Source of the DNA: Varroa destructor | Taxonomy: Eukaryota > Arthropoda > Arachnida > Mesostigmata > Varroidae | Length of the DNA stretch: 64,000 bases | NCBI RefSeq assembly: GCF_002443255.2 | Contig: NW_019211455.1 | Coordinates: forward strand, 57,717,164 to 57,781,163 | Reading direction: 5' to 3' | In this document: piece after piece, positions 14,832 to 27,400 of the stretch | Numbering within the stretch: the first letter of the stretch is position 1 | How the letters are laid out: each line of letters begins with the position of its first letter | Position numbers and translations under genes: made by a program | The notes under the pieces: generated by a model | Seen by the model: the letters and a program-made list of their open reading frames with translations, nothing else | Database searches by the model: none | What the model was told of the DNA's origin: nothing

Positions 14832-17800
14832 CGATGCAATTGATACATATACAGACGTATATATCTATTTACCTTGCTAGTTAGTGAGACCAGCAAAGTG
14901 CACATATAGCAATATAACCACTGGGTAGAATATGGCAGGGTCGGCCTTTTACTTCACTCGCATCCCGAGTCATCTTGGCTCAGTCTGACCGCTGCCGAAA
15001 CAACAACGGCAGTATCATCCCACGGCTCCTACTTCAAGCGTGCGACTTTTATAATGACGCATGTTGTTGTATCGGCTGCACGCGTGTGTTCCTGTTATAT
15101 AGGTAGATACACATCCACGCTCGCTATCGTGCGTGCCACTATACACAGCCGCCTGCGACCAATAGAGTGTTTAGGTTCGATACATTCGATGCCTTCGTTC
15201 TTTACACAACCTTACTCAAAGCAGCATTGCTCAGCATCACCCTCAGAAAGAGAACTGCAAACTGGTAAAGCTGCCTCTCGACCTAGTCTAGACGAGCGCA
15301 GGGGGAGGGCGTTGTCTGCAAACTGGGTAAACACTATCAGCCGTATTCCTTGTTATAACTTTGTCACTCAGCGTTCATATCCACCCTTCCAAAGTATCTG
15401 AGTTCCGGCCGCTTACTTATCACCGCTCTATATCTCTTCCTTCCTCCAGCCATCTCATTCTCATTTTATCGTTAAGCGCAAAAAAGCGGGTAAACGTTTC
15501 GGCTTGCCTTTATATTTTCGAATTCCAGCTAATGTATATGTACATATATATACGTATGCACAAAGAAGCAGAACTGGGCGAAGAGTCGACAGGACAATCT
15601 GAGCACTCTGCGGGTTACTGAGGTCCTCTTCTAGTATGGGTCTATAATGAACCGCAAAAGGTAGATGGCGAATGAAAGAAATATAGTGTTCCGTGATTGG
15701 CGGTGGTGAAGCAATGGCTTGTCTGCCAAGAAATTCTGGCGAGAAACTTGGATTGATTCAATTTAGATACAATAGGTGAATAGAATTTAGTGCTGCCAAA
15801 ATGAACGATGATCTTTTTTGTGAGCCTTCTCTGTTGCTTTCGGTTACTGCCGAGGGTATCGATACATTCAACAATACCTATCGTCTTTGCTCCATGTGCT
15901 TACTGACATTTATATTTCTATTATACAACCATACCTCTGTGGAGGTTCAAGCTACCAGTTTACGTTCGATTTTAGGGCTAACTGATTCTTTTAGGAACTG
16001 TAGTCATGCCCCTTTTCTGTATCTCCGTCTGGAGTCAGAATTAGGGTATGGTAAATCGTACTTTAGGATCCGTTCCCCCTTCCAAATTTAGTCTGCTCAG
16101 TCGAGAGTTGAAGCTCTCAAAATTGCTCCATCCGACCTTTCGCGCAGTTATCTGTGGGGTTAGATGACAGTCTTCAAAGTACTGGCAAATTGCTCAGCGG
16201 CAACTGCTGATTTTCCACCGGGAGCAGTTCGATTTGATAAACCGCGGAAGCCCCTTTCCCGTAACTGCCTTTTAGCGGATGTGTCGGATAGTAGGTCAAG
16301 CAAAAAAGAAGCTTTTTCATTCGGTAAAAACTATTACAGAAATAACACGTAGATACCTTGCTCACTTTTTACGTAGCCAGACGAAAAAAGAAGAGGAACT
16401 GTCGTTTTTTTTTCCTTTTCTTCTAGCTACAGACAAACGTTAATGATCTTCCTTTGGCGTTATCCTTTTACAGTATTTGTGACGGATTTTCTCTTTTCAT
16501 TATTCAGGGTACTCGTTTGTTCGTTTCTCTTGTTACCGTCTAAAACCTCTCTTTCTGCCCGTCCGTTTCATCGGCTCCTTTTTTTTTGTCATGAACCTCT
16601 CATCCGAGACGTTCTTCTTGTGGGGGCCGTGGCACCGCATTTCGCCATCTCGTCGCATCGCTGGAACGCAGAGGAATCGCCAAATCGTCGTTTTCACAAA
16701 TACTTCTACCCGCTAGTAGTGAGAAACGAATAATAGGCGGTACTGCTCTTCCCCTCTCCAATGACACAGCCTACGTCGCTGCATTTCTGAACCGGAGTCG
16801 ACGTCATTCTCTCGAGATAGTAACTCGCCAAGTCAACCCAAGCTGCAGCATCAGCAGCGGCGAGAGTGCCTTTGCATAGTGAGCAATGACCGGGCAGATC
16901 AAAGGGGAGCGGGCGCTGGGAATGGTAAGAAAACCTAGAACAAATTTGTCACCGTTGTGTCGTTTTGTACCTTCGTCGTCTGGTATTATCATCGGCCCGA
17001 CAGTATACGTTGTTTCAAACAGAAAAAACTCGTCCTGAGATGTACTCTGTTGCATAGAAAAAGGAGACTTCTGCCATTCAGAAGAGTTTTACTCATCATA
17101 CGCTGAAGCACCCACTTTTTAGTCAGTGTCAGGCGACCTCTCCATGTAGAAATAGGGCCATCACTGCAAACCTTGATTTGATTAGCGACAAGCACTACTT
17201 GACACTGGGTACACTATGAAGACGGGGAGTTGCGCAACATTATAGTCAGCATGAGCATGAAACATAGCCGCGTAAGTTTCATTTGCAAAGTAAAACTTCT
17301 GAATAAGTGGCAATTATTATTATTTGACTCAAGTAACGCCTCAATTACAGCCCTTAGATGATGATCGCAACGTTTCGATGACATAAACGCAAACAGCGGA
17401 AACGGTTTACGAAGGCAACGTATGCGTGTGGAAAGCCTCATGTTTCTTATGGCACCATAGATCTGCCTCTCGGCGTATGAGACTTCAATATAATCAGCTT
17501 ATATTGCCCATGGACCACAGTCGATATGTCTGAAGATTTCTTGTGGTCTTTAGGGTATTAGGGTTAGGTCTTCGTCTTATCGCCTGCCCCACTTTGTCAC
17601 TGTCGACGGCGGCTCTCAGGCGCTTTTTTTGTCCGAATAACTCGGAAACCGTTCGTGAGGCAAATCTACCGTTAAACGGCTCGTTCATTCATCAAGAGAC
17701 GGTCGGCGTTTGTGTATAATTTTCTTTAGCCTCATAGAGGTATTACGAGTCTCTTTATTTCTCACTGAGTCATGGCGGATTCACAATAATTTTTGTTGAA

Positions 17801-18648
17801 GCTGTCTCGCACCAGGAATAAAGGGCGCGGCTGCCTGCTTAATTGTATGTACAACAACCGCATGGCTGCCAGTGGGAATGGATGCGTCATCTATAGCAGC
17901 CACAGCCCTGAAGTGCTAAGTTACAGACTTAGCTGGCTGCTGCACCTATGGGTAAGCCCTTGATGACAAAGTTCCCTTATATGGCTGAATGTTTTCGTAT
18001 ATATGTATAGGCCGAGGGCCTAAACGGCGTCGGCAGGACATAACATCGGTCTGAGACAACCACTAATTGAGAAGCTAACGGTCTAAAGGTGCAATAAAAG
18101 GGGAAAATGCGCGACAAGAACCGAGCGGATCTAAACCGTAAAAAAACGTTCCTTTAGTCGCTATGCAAAGAAAAAGCGTCTGAAGTGGATTTCTAGAAAC
18201 GACGTCCGGCTTGGTCTTGGCGCCTATTTACGGGGTGCAGACGGAGCTTCTTTTTGTGTATGTCGATGTATGATGTAGGTTTCTCAGTAAGCTGCATGCA
18301 TATTTGTATGGGCAGTAATGTATTGCTTAACCAGATCGTAGCACTAAATCCAGGAAGCATATTATTGAGGGGAAATGTGTCGGCCCACTGAGAAACAAGC
18401 TGTTCTCATTTAACGTAAACTAGTTATGTTATTTCAAGTTATAAATATTGATGATAGCTTTTGGAGTTAACCACGTTGATAAAATCAATTGCTAAGTACT
18501 TCGTAACTAATTACAAAGCCAATTTATGTTGGCTAGTAATTGATGTCAAACCGGTGGAAGCTACCTTGCGTTGCCATTGCCGTAATGGCTTTTCATGTTT
18601 GATATTGCGAGGGGGCTAGGCTAGAGGACACAAGTGATATTTATCGTA

Positions 18649-18726
18649 TTCAATAATATATGGAACCGTAGGCTACATATCTGTACAAGAATTATGTGTT
18701 ATATTTAAGTTTCATTATAAAAAGAG
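18649..18726 (+). repeat. 78-bp direct repeat, copy 1
   Basis: Begins TTCAATAATATATGGAACCG and ends TTCATTATAAAAAGAG. It matches copy 2 at 19394-19471 in about 75 of 78 positions, with no gaps. The two copies share orientation and lie 667 bp apart. There are no obvious TG...CA ends, inverted termini or target-site duplications, so the type of element is unknown. Confidence 0.85.
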
Positions 18727-19393
18727 CGAAACACGCGATGTCGAATATTTCGACACAGTCGCACGTGGGCGCCGTCATAAAACGACGAATGGGGCTGCGT
18801 GGAGCTGTGGGTTGTGAAGAGGTTAAGTGGTCGAGTAACGAACTGGGTAAAATTCATCACACATAAATTCTGCTAGTCCCCCTTCGACTAATAACTAACC
18901 GTATTGCCTACGCAATTTCAAATGAGATTTTATGCCTCGCACGAGAAGTTTTGCGACCCTCTTGGACTACCTACTTTGCAATTACATAGATGAACTACGC
19001 AAGTACGCAAACCGATCTAGTACTAAGACATAATAACGTTCTAATATAGTTTCTAGAAAAGAACCTCAAAACTTAATCCAACTTGTTCATTACCAGCGAT
19101 ATATGTGACTACACAATATAAACATGGCCTCGTTCGACAGTCAGCAATCAAGCGATCTCATACCCAACTCAAGCACAGAAGCTTGGGATATCTCTCCAAA
19201 GACTAATAGCCCAAAGAGAGCAAAACCATTTTTCACGTAGTAGTCCTACAGGCGACGGCTTTTAAGAAAGTAGCTAGAATAAAAGTATACAATAATAATG
19301 GGAACCAACGAGAAACAATTATCTTACTGTTATCGTCTCTGTGGCGATGGTGGCCTTACAGCCATTTACACCGGCGTTGGATACCAAAACAAG

Positions 19394-19471
19394 TTCAATA
19401 ATATATGGAACCGTATCCTACATATCTGTACAAGAATGATGTGTTATATTTAAGTTTCATTATAAAAAGAG
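19394..19471 (+). repeat. 78-bp direct repeat, copy 2
   Basis: Near-identical to copy 1 (18649-18726), with three substitutions: GG versus TC after CCGTA, and T versus G after CAAGAAT. Both copies end in a TATAAAAAG string that resembles a TATA box, but neither is followed by a recognisable gene start. Recent local duplication, or two members of a dispersed short repeat, would both explain it. Confidence 0.85.
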
Positions 19472-19752
19472 GAGAAAACTGTGACTCTCGAAATAAGGGG
19501 GACGCGGGCCCGTTCTACGGCGGTCTGTCTGACGAACAGATCATGAGAATTAATAGGTTTTAGATGAAAGAGATGATGCAAGCAGCACTACAAAGTGCAC
19601 AAAAGGGATCTCTGCAAGAAAGGTGGAAAAGCTGGGCAAACGTGATAGCAAGAAAAGGGCACAGGAAGCAGAATTACGCAGCGCACGTAGAGTCCGTCAT
19701 TGCTTAGCCGTTAGCGCAGCCGCTGCCATTCATTCACACAGACGGGCATCCC

Positions 19753-19771
19753 TTCATTCATTCATTCATTC
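19753..19771 (+). repeat. Microsatellite (TTCA)n
   Basis: Short tetranucleotide run of almost five units. Confidence 0.8.
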
Positions 19772-21132
19772 TGCGTGCCTTCATCGTTTTGACCTGCGCG
19801 TACTCACGAGTGAATGTGTAAGTGTGTACGCGCGCAAATTTAATTTAGTCGACTTCAGAGCAGCAGAAAAATAACGCCGACAGGCCTGCCGTAAGCAAAG
19901 CAGGCCAGCCAAATCTCTCTTTCTATCTTTCATAGAATAGTGTGTCTTCCATTTTTCCGTTCTATTTAACATTTGAGTACTACTTTGCAGCAGTGTGGCA
20001 TTGTTATCCTTTTCTTTCAAAGGCGTCTATAAGAAATCGTTTCTATTAGAGGAACACACGTCCGCATACGACGGTCTCTCGTACGGGAGGGAAGGATGTC
20101 AGGTTTTCTGTTGTTTTGTTGGCTGTTCGTTTAGCAGCAAAAGTAGCGCTAGCAGTAGAAATATCTCCATTCCTTCACGTCGTCTGAAAACAGCATCCTG
20201 CTGTCCAGCAGACAGAGCAGATCTGGATGGTCGAAGCCAACTATATGGATAACGCTTTCTGCCACATCGGACGTAGCTCGGCTTATCGATTTTTTCTCTC
20301 AGAGGCCGCAGAAGTTTTTTAATTGGCCGGCGTTTAGCCCACGTAGCACCTTGCGCCCGCTTGTCATTTGCGTTCGCTTTCTATGAGGCTATTGGCGGCT
20401 GTTGGTAATTTTTTTGCTATATTCTAACAATTAAATAAATTGAAGGCGGACGGTTGCACGGGTCTTGTTGACAGTACATGCGCCGTCTGTACATAGATGG
20501 ATCGGTGTTCCTTATCTTCAAACCGCCAAATTCAATAGACGTTTGAGAATCATCCAAAGAATTCACGCCCATACAATGTGCGGGCGTATCGTCTAATAAC
20601 CTGCTATCTATTGTCCCAGACTCCAATGCGACAGTTTTATTCTATTTCGTAAATGTCGGCGCCAGGACCTCTCGCCGTGTCCGTATCCGCTGCGCATCAG
20701 ACTGTGAACGGTTCTCTGCTGTACGACAAATATTTGCCTAGGTCGTTTTTATTCATCTTGAACGTTTGTATCAGTACGAAACGCAGACCGGATACTCACA
20801 CATGTAGTGACTGATGATCGTGATCGTTTCTAATTGGGGCCGATTCAAGATCTCGCAAGAACTCAATCCTAGGCTCACACCTTAATGTATCATGTGCCTA
20901 ATATCACTTCATGAGATTCATCATCGCAGTAAACGAAAATCTACTGTCACAAAAGGAAATAAAAGCTTCACGCTCAGCCATTATTCTGTATGTTAATCAA
21001 ATGTGCCTATACGATGTAATCGGTAAAATAACTATAATGTCAATTATCACTATCTTTGGTTTTAACAGTATGTAGTTAGGGTCTGCGACAATATTTCAGT
21101 AACGTATCTCTCTACTCTTATACTCTTAACAG

Positions 21133-21261
21133 GTGACATTGGTAAAATGGAACGAGCCGTATCAGAAATTGGCGTCGTGCGACAGCAGCGGAATCATCTT
21201 TGTGTGGATCAAGTACGAGGGTCGGTGGTCCATTGAGCTCATCAACGATCGAAACACACAG
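21133..21261 (+). CDS. TULP4: TULP4 exon A (WD40)
   Basis: Acceptor CTTAACAG ends at 21132; donor CACAG|GTAGAT follows 21261. The exon is 43 codons, phase 0 at both ends. It starts [11 protein letters not shown] and contains [15 protein letters not shown], a typical WD strand of this family. The family expects an Arg-Gly-His-Arg-Ser type ending in the preceding exon, which was not found. A TA-rich microsatellite starts about 50 nt into the following intron. Confidence 0.93.
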
Positions 21262-21365
21262 GTAGATTCGTCGATGCCACGATCACTGACTAGCGTATTC
21301 AATTCTGTATCCATATGCATATACATATGTACATATATATATATATACATATATATATACATACA

Positions 21366-21419
<54 letters not shown>

Positions 21420-24400
21420 GCGGTTATGAATATTCAAAGTGCCTGTGATCCTATTTGGGAGCTTATAGATAACCCTGCATCGAAGGGTTAAATTCTGTAC
21501 ATTTTATGCAAGCAATAACCTTCTCATGACTTACTTTTTAATGAGTAAAAAATGCCGGAAAGGCCATTGTATTCCTAAGGCTGGAATGTATTGCATTACA
21601 TACTCAGTGTTGACTAATATTTGTTGAGAAGTTCTTAGCGTTTACTTCGCGTCTTCGGATGCTCTTAAATATATCGACAAAAACTTTTCGTTGTTCAGAT
21701 CAAACTGAATTTTTTCACTTTTATTTGTGTAATTCTCCTTCCTTTAACAGCCGAGTTTTTCTATTCAATCGTACTACAGGCTCGTCATCCGCTCCTTTTT
21801 CTTGGCTTGTCACCCGTGTTGGTTAGCCGCAGCCTAAGAGGGCTCCTTTTCCCTTAATACCTTCCACACTCCCTGCGGTCACACCTCCTTTTCGGCCCAG
21901 CTATCGCGTGATTGACCGAAGAAGGATGTGAACGAAACTTTTTCGTACAACTGCGAAAATATAGCGCATTGCATCTGCGTGTTAGGATCACTTGACACCA
22001 AATAGTTGATCTTATTAATATATTCGTACCTGTTAGTGATAATTGTTTAAAAACAACTCGCCTCATTGAGAATAGATATCAGCAGACCTATTGGCTCTTT
22101 TCATTTGGTGATAATTTATCTCTAATAACAATTACAATGAATCTTATCATCATAGTAAAAATGCCAAACTAATTTATGCGTGTTTCCTCAGTTTGAGTTT
22201 ACCCAAAGCTGTTAATGCCGACTGTAAAAGGTATGGCCGGTTTAAGCAGTATATATAAATGTTCGCATAAGGGTTGGATTATTTTAACAAGCTGCCTGAA
22301 TGTAAACAGGAAATAGCGTCTGTGTCATCATTGTCAACAACTGATCATGTGGTGGTCATTCTAACATTGAAATAATTTTCTGTAACTCGTAGGTAACGGA
22401 CTTTGCTTGGTCGCACGACGGTCGTATGGCGCTTATATGCTACCAGGACGGATTCGTATTAGTTGGATCGGTGGCTGGCCAACGATATTGGTCATCAATG
22501 CTCAACCTCGACGCCACAATTTCGTGTGGAGTTTGGGCACCAGACGATCAACAGGTAGGGCCACCTAAGTCGAATTTGAACGAATATAATCCGACAACGA
22601 TTTGACGTCTAGAATTTCTCATACTACGATATATATATATATGTGATTTTATCGGGCATGTGGAAATTATAATTAAGCTCAAGTCATTACAGCAATTACG
22701 GAAAGGGGATGTACAAACTACCGGAAAAACCGTAGTGTTCTCTTTATAGCTTAGATCAGTTAGGCTTAATGAATTTTTACAAAATTCATATTATTTCAGT
22801 GTCCACATTGTGGGATCTATAACTGATATTCGTGAACTAGAAGGGTTGTAAGCGGACGAGAAGTAACGAAATTTATACCTCTTCAACCTCGTTATGTGGA
22901 ACGCGTGCGTTACCGGTCCCGGTGCATATTATGAGTCTGTCAGGTATAGGCAGTACGCAGGCCTCTAGACCCGCCATCGAACTTATACTGGCGGATACGT
23001 ACGAGCTGACAGAGGAACTGACCGACAGGAGCACAAAACGAAAAAAAATGGAGCAGCCATATATAAAGCATGTCATACGTCCAAGCAAATTTTCTTCGTT
23101 GCGGGAGCTCTTCTGCCAGCCCGCGGTTCTACTACTGGCAACTGCCTGACAAAGATTTTTTCGCCCTCTGTACGCCTAGTGATTTTATCCCATTCGGACT
23201 CTGGGACCCTATTGCTCGTCCGAAAGGGTTGCACCACATCCCCCTGAGCAAAGGTATATGTACGTGATCCAAATGAAGAAGAGAAGACGACTGAGAATTG
23301 CTCCAAAGAAGTACGTAATGCGTATGAAGTTGGTCATGGTCACGATTGTTGTGGCCGTGCTGCCGGTGATCGGACACAGAAATGACGCCATGATAGGATG
23401 TGATGGCTTGATGCTGATATTGATGTATAAGGAACACCATGGAAGTCGACAGCGGCAAAAAAAAAAGGCGGGACGTTATAAAGGTAGGCGTCCAAGATGT
23501 GGAGAAGGAGTCAAAAAGGCGGAGACGGTCAGAGATGACCCTATGGGTATCTATTGCCGCTAGCAGTTGATAGCATGGCGAGATCGATTTGGCAGTTCGC
23601 GGTTCTACCAACGGACTCAGTCACTAACGCCAATTGATTCGACTCGAGTGAACGAGTAACCGGATGAGCAGGCGTGCTCTCTTCGAGTGCTTGGTTGGTT
23701 CACATCTCGCCATCCCGGATAATGCAGCTTTCGAGAGTTCCGCCGTTCCCGTCTTGCCTCAGTGTAATCTCCAACCAACTATCGCTGTGCCTCACTAAGT
23801 AGGCTCAACAAACCGCCAGTCGACCCAACTTACCCAAATGACGAAGTACAGCTCGCGGTTGATAGGGCTGATGGCGTTTGGATATCGTACGGAATGTACG
23901 GGGCAGGAGCCGACTACAACGCAAGCGATATGGCAAGAGGGTGGCTCCAGGATAAATTATCAGGTCTGCTGTTGACGCCTACCTGCCCCATGGCTATTAT
24001 AGCGATGGATGAACCCAATGATAAATCTCTGTTCAGCTAAATAGAATGCATGCTAACGGGTATTCGTAGCAATCGATACTGAACAAGAGTAGGATATGAA
24101 AATGGGGATTATAATTTGTCCGAAAACAGAAACGGGATGAGTATATCTCTATGACACCCGTATTGAATTTGACCTTTAACAACTTGTCCCCACACCAGCA
24201 TAAGACAGACCTACTGATATCGACTACAGAAACTGGGAAGTTATACGAGGGCGAGTGTGAACGCATTTCTAGAAGAGCGCAACAAAGCTACCTCGATAAT
24301 AAAAATGCGAACGTGCCTGCAAATGCTATAACTTACTTAGAAGTTCACAGTCTTAGTTTATATTCATTATCATGTTTTGATCCAAGTTTCTCTTTGTAAA

Positions 24401-27400
24401 GATGTCTCATTTTGACAACTGTGCAAGTATTATAGCCAGCCTCGTTTTCAATCTATCCGCTTCTAACAATTAGGTGGACCCCTTAGACGCGTAAACATCG
24501 CGCTGCATACGAAAAGAAATGTCGTGGAACAAAAAGATTTAAAATTAGTTTGGCAAGCTTCAGCTGTTAAGCTCATAACAACGTTGGGCTCGACCCCACC
24601 CGTTTATCGAACACCTCACCCTCTCCGTTCTCTAGAAATCGGCATCGTTTCTTATATGGGCTTTATTCTCTCGACATCCAAGCTATGGAGAAGAGTCTGT
24701 TTCTTCATCCTGTCTATCATTGGCAAGCACTCCGTACCAGGCGACATGCAGCCCTTTATGGGCAAATTTAGAACAGCTCCGTGTTGTACGAGAACATATC
24801 GATTACAAGGGTGCGCTATGATAACAATGTGGATCAAATAGATTTTCTCAGGTAGTACTTACGTAGGTAGAAAAAGGAATACTAACAAGGGGTTTGACAT
24901 ATGTAAGAACAAGTTGTTGATGGTAGACATTGGCATGGACAAAAGGTAAAAAGTTCTACGTAATACTGCTGCCTTACTGGGGGCCTAGCGACAGTGCAAG
25001 GTCAAAAGGGAAAGACCTGGCACTTCGATCTTCAGCGGGAACTGAATAAAAACATGTCGACTAGACGGGACTAAAACGAATACGCATTTGTTCCCGCTAT
25101 CGTCACCACCGATAGTTATATTATTGTTACTGTGAGCTATGATATTTCTAGGTAATAAGAAAGGACAGTTGGAAGTCGAAATAGGACATCGTATCGCGTT
25201 ACACAATGACGGCCCATTGTGGGGCCGGGCTGGCGCACTGTGCTAGTATAATGAACATCAACGAATTGTGCATAACCTGCTTTATAAACCAAGCCTTGCC
25301 TAACGAAATAGAAAGGCTAGAGGGTTCAACAGTGCCCTAGTCAAGTTCGATAGCAGCCAAGAGCCAAGCACACAGTTACTAGTTGGGAAGAGAGTGGAAT
25401 AGGGGTCGGCGAGGCCATATAAGATCAAAATCGTATATATGTTAAGAAGGCACGTACCAAACAGGGTGCGAGGTTTTCTTCTTTCTACTACTCGGTATTG
25501 ACCAAGCTTTGGCGTACAGTGAACGAACAAAGCTCAAGATGAGGACAATGAAGTTGCTGCTAAGCTAACGCACGCAGCGGAAGCCTCTTTGGAAATAAGG
25601 GAACCTTGCCATCCTTCAGTCACCGCTTTTTTAGGGTTCGTGAACACTAATCATTGCAGGATCAGTCCATAAGTCGGCACGCTATAGAGGGAAGTTGGAT
25701 AACTGATGGACAAAGAAAAATCCTGCAAAGGAGCCCGAGAGCCTTTTAAACGTTCACATAAAGTCCATTAAACGTCTTTGGCTCCAGATAGGGGTTTCGT
25801 GCCAATGGTGCCTGTCTGTTGACTCATTCTTCGATAACGCATAAACCTCTATTTCGCTCCAGAATATATATATATATATACATAAGTTTACAAACAGACA
25901 TAGTAAGCAGCCCATTAAATAAAGTTTGACGGCACGCACACGTATGTATATACCGTCCCTGTGTGTATACAATTTGCGTAGAATGTCGAGTTGATGTTGC
26001 CAGAGAGGGAAAAACTGTATCGTTTGTATATACTTATTCTAGTAATAATACTTTGGCGCACAACTAAAATACAGACAGACATTTTTGCACAGAATAAAGA
26101 GCTTGAAAATAAAGAGGCAACGTTGTAGGAGACTGGTCTACGATGCGTCATTTTAAAGTATAATTAGATTTCCATGAGAATCATTCAGATGCAACGTAAC
26201 AAGATGAACAACGTAATACTCTCATACGAAAATCCTCTAAGCTTTCGCGACGCTCAACGGCGAGTTGCTAGCGTCGATGTCGCAGTTGCTTCTTGCAATC
26301 TATTGAGGATCAAGCACTCTGCAGCTACTAATATAGATGCAGACCTAGGAATCACTTTAGCAGGCCCATGTATCAGTGCCCGACCGTGTCCACTAAATGT
26401 AAAAGTGTCTACCGCTAAAGGAGAAGAAACAATGCCAAATGGCTAGTTGTTCCGAGCCTTAGTGCTAAACATCAAGTCAATTGCCGAACTCATCAACAAT
26501 GAAAAAAATTGATGACCGACTGTGGTCATTGTAGAGACTTTTTCGAATGCAGAGGCTGTTTATATCTTACGTAATTAAACAAGACGGATATTATCAAGAT
26601 TATAGTCATTAATAATACATTTCACCTCGTAAGACTGATGACTTCACTACTACCAGTCAACTATTTTTTTTTGTTTGTTGAATCGGTCATTAAAATGAAT
26701 ATCGTGGATGAAAATAGGGCCGCTATATTGGAAAAGCGATTGCGATCAGCGTACAAATACTGACGTATAGACGCCTATTGACAGGATTAATGTCATAAAT
26801 TGGCTCCAAAGCTATATATGCATACACGTATTTATCTATGCGTCACTGTCACGAGACCCATCTGCGTAGCACTATTCCCAATGAATAAGACGAGCGATAG
26901 AGCACGAGGAGGATCAGAGAACGACGTCTCAAATGAAGACAACGCCCCGCTAAAAACGACACAACCAAAGATATAGAAACAGAACGAGACGGAGAGCACC
27001 TTCGTTCCGTTACTCAAAGGGGCTACGGGAATTGATGGCAAAGTTGGAATCCCTGGAGGAAGAAGCAAAAATCCATTTTAGGGACAATACAGTTTTTTGC
27101 TCTCCGTTTGTTATCTCTGTCCATGCCGTCTTTTTTTCTAGATAGAAACCTGTCATCGGGAGAAGAACGCGGGAGACGCCATGGGATGGAGCAAAGAGGA
27201 GGAGTTGATAGCTCAAGAAATATCTACCGTTCGTTGTGCAGTAGTAGTCAACCTACAATCCGACTATTCCATGAGGGGTCGACTATGGAGTAAAACGTCG
27301 CCGCGTTGCTGTCTGTGGTCCCGTGTGTTCCTCTCGGTCGCCTTTCATTCACTTGTTCTCTTCACTCGTTTCATGTACACAAAAATTCGCTTTTTTTTTG

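Larger units (their letters stand above)
14832..21132. other. Non-coding stretch upstream of the first identified TULP4 exon
   Basis: I searched by eye for the N-terminal WD40 exon expected for the family (Trp-Leu-Ala-Thr-Gly-Asn and Asn-Leu-Arg-Gly-His type motifs) and did not find it. Open frames at 15054-15401 and 16164-16352 on the plus strand have no recognisable content. An ATTC tetranucleotide run (19753-19771) and a 78-bp repeat pair are listed separately. The 3' end, a pyrimidine-rich tract ending TTAACAG at 21132, is the acceptor for exon A. Confidence 0.5.

Noticed and set aside
17550..17571. Telomere-like TAGGGTATTAGGGTTAGG
   Set aside because: Only three imperfect units; too short to call an interstitial telomere repeat.
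21162..21437. Long Tyr/Ile-rich minus-strand frame over the TA repeat
   Set aside because: It is generated by the (TACA/TA)n microsatellite and by the reverse of exon A.
23132..23611. 159-codon minus-strand frame in the 12-kb TULP4 intron
   Set aside because: His/Ser-rich low-complexity peptide with no motif; kept only as part of the nested-locus finding.
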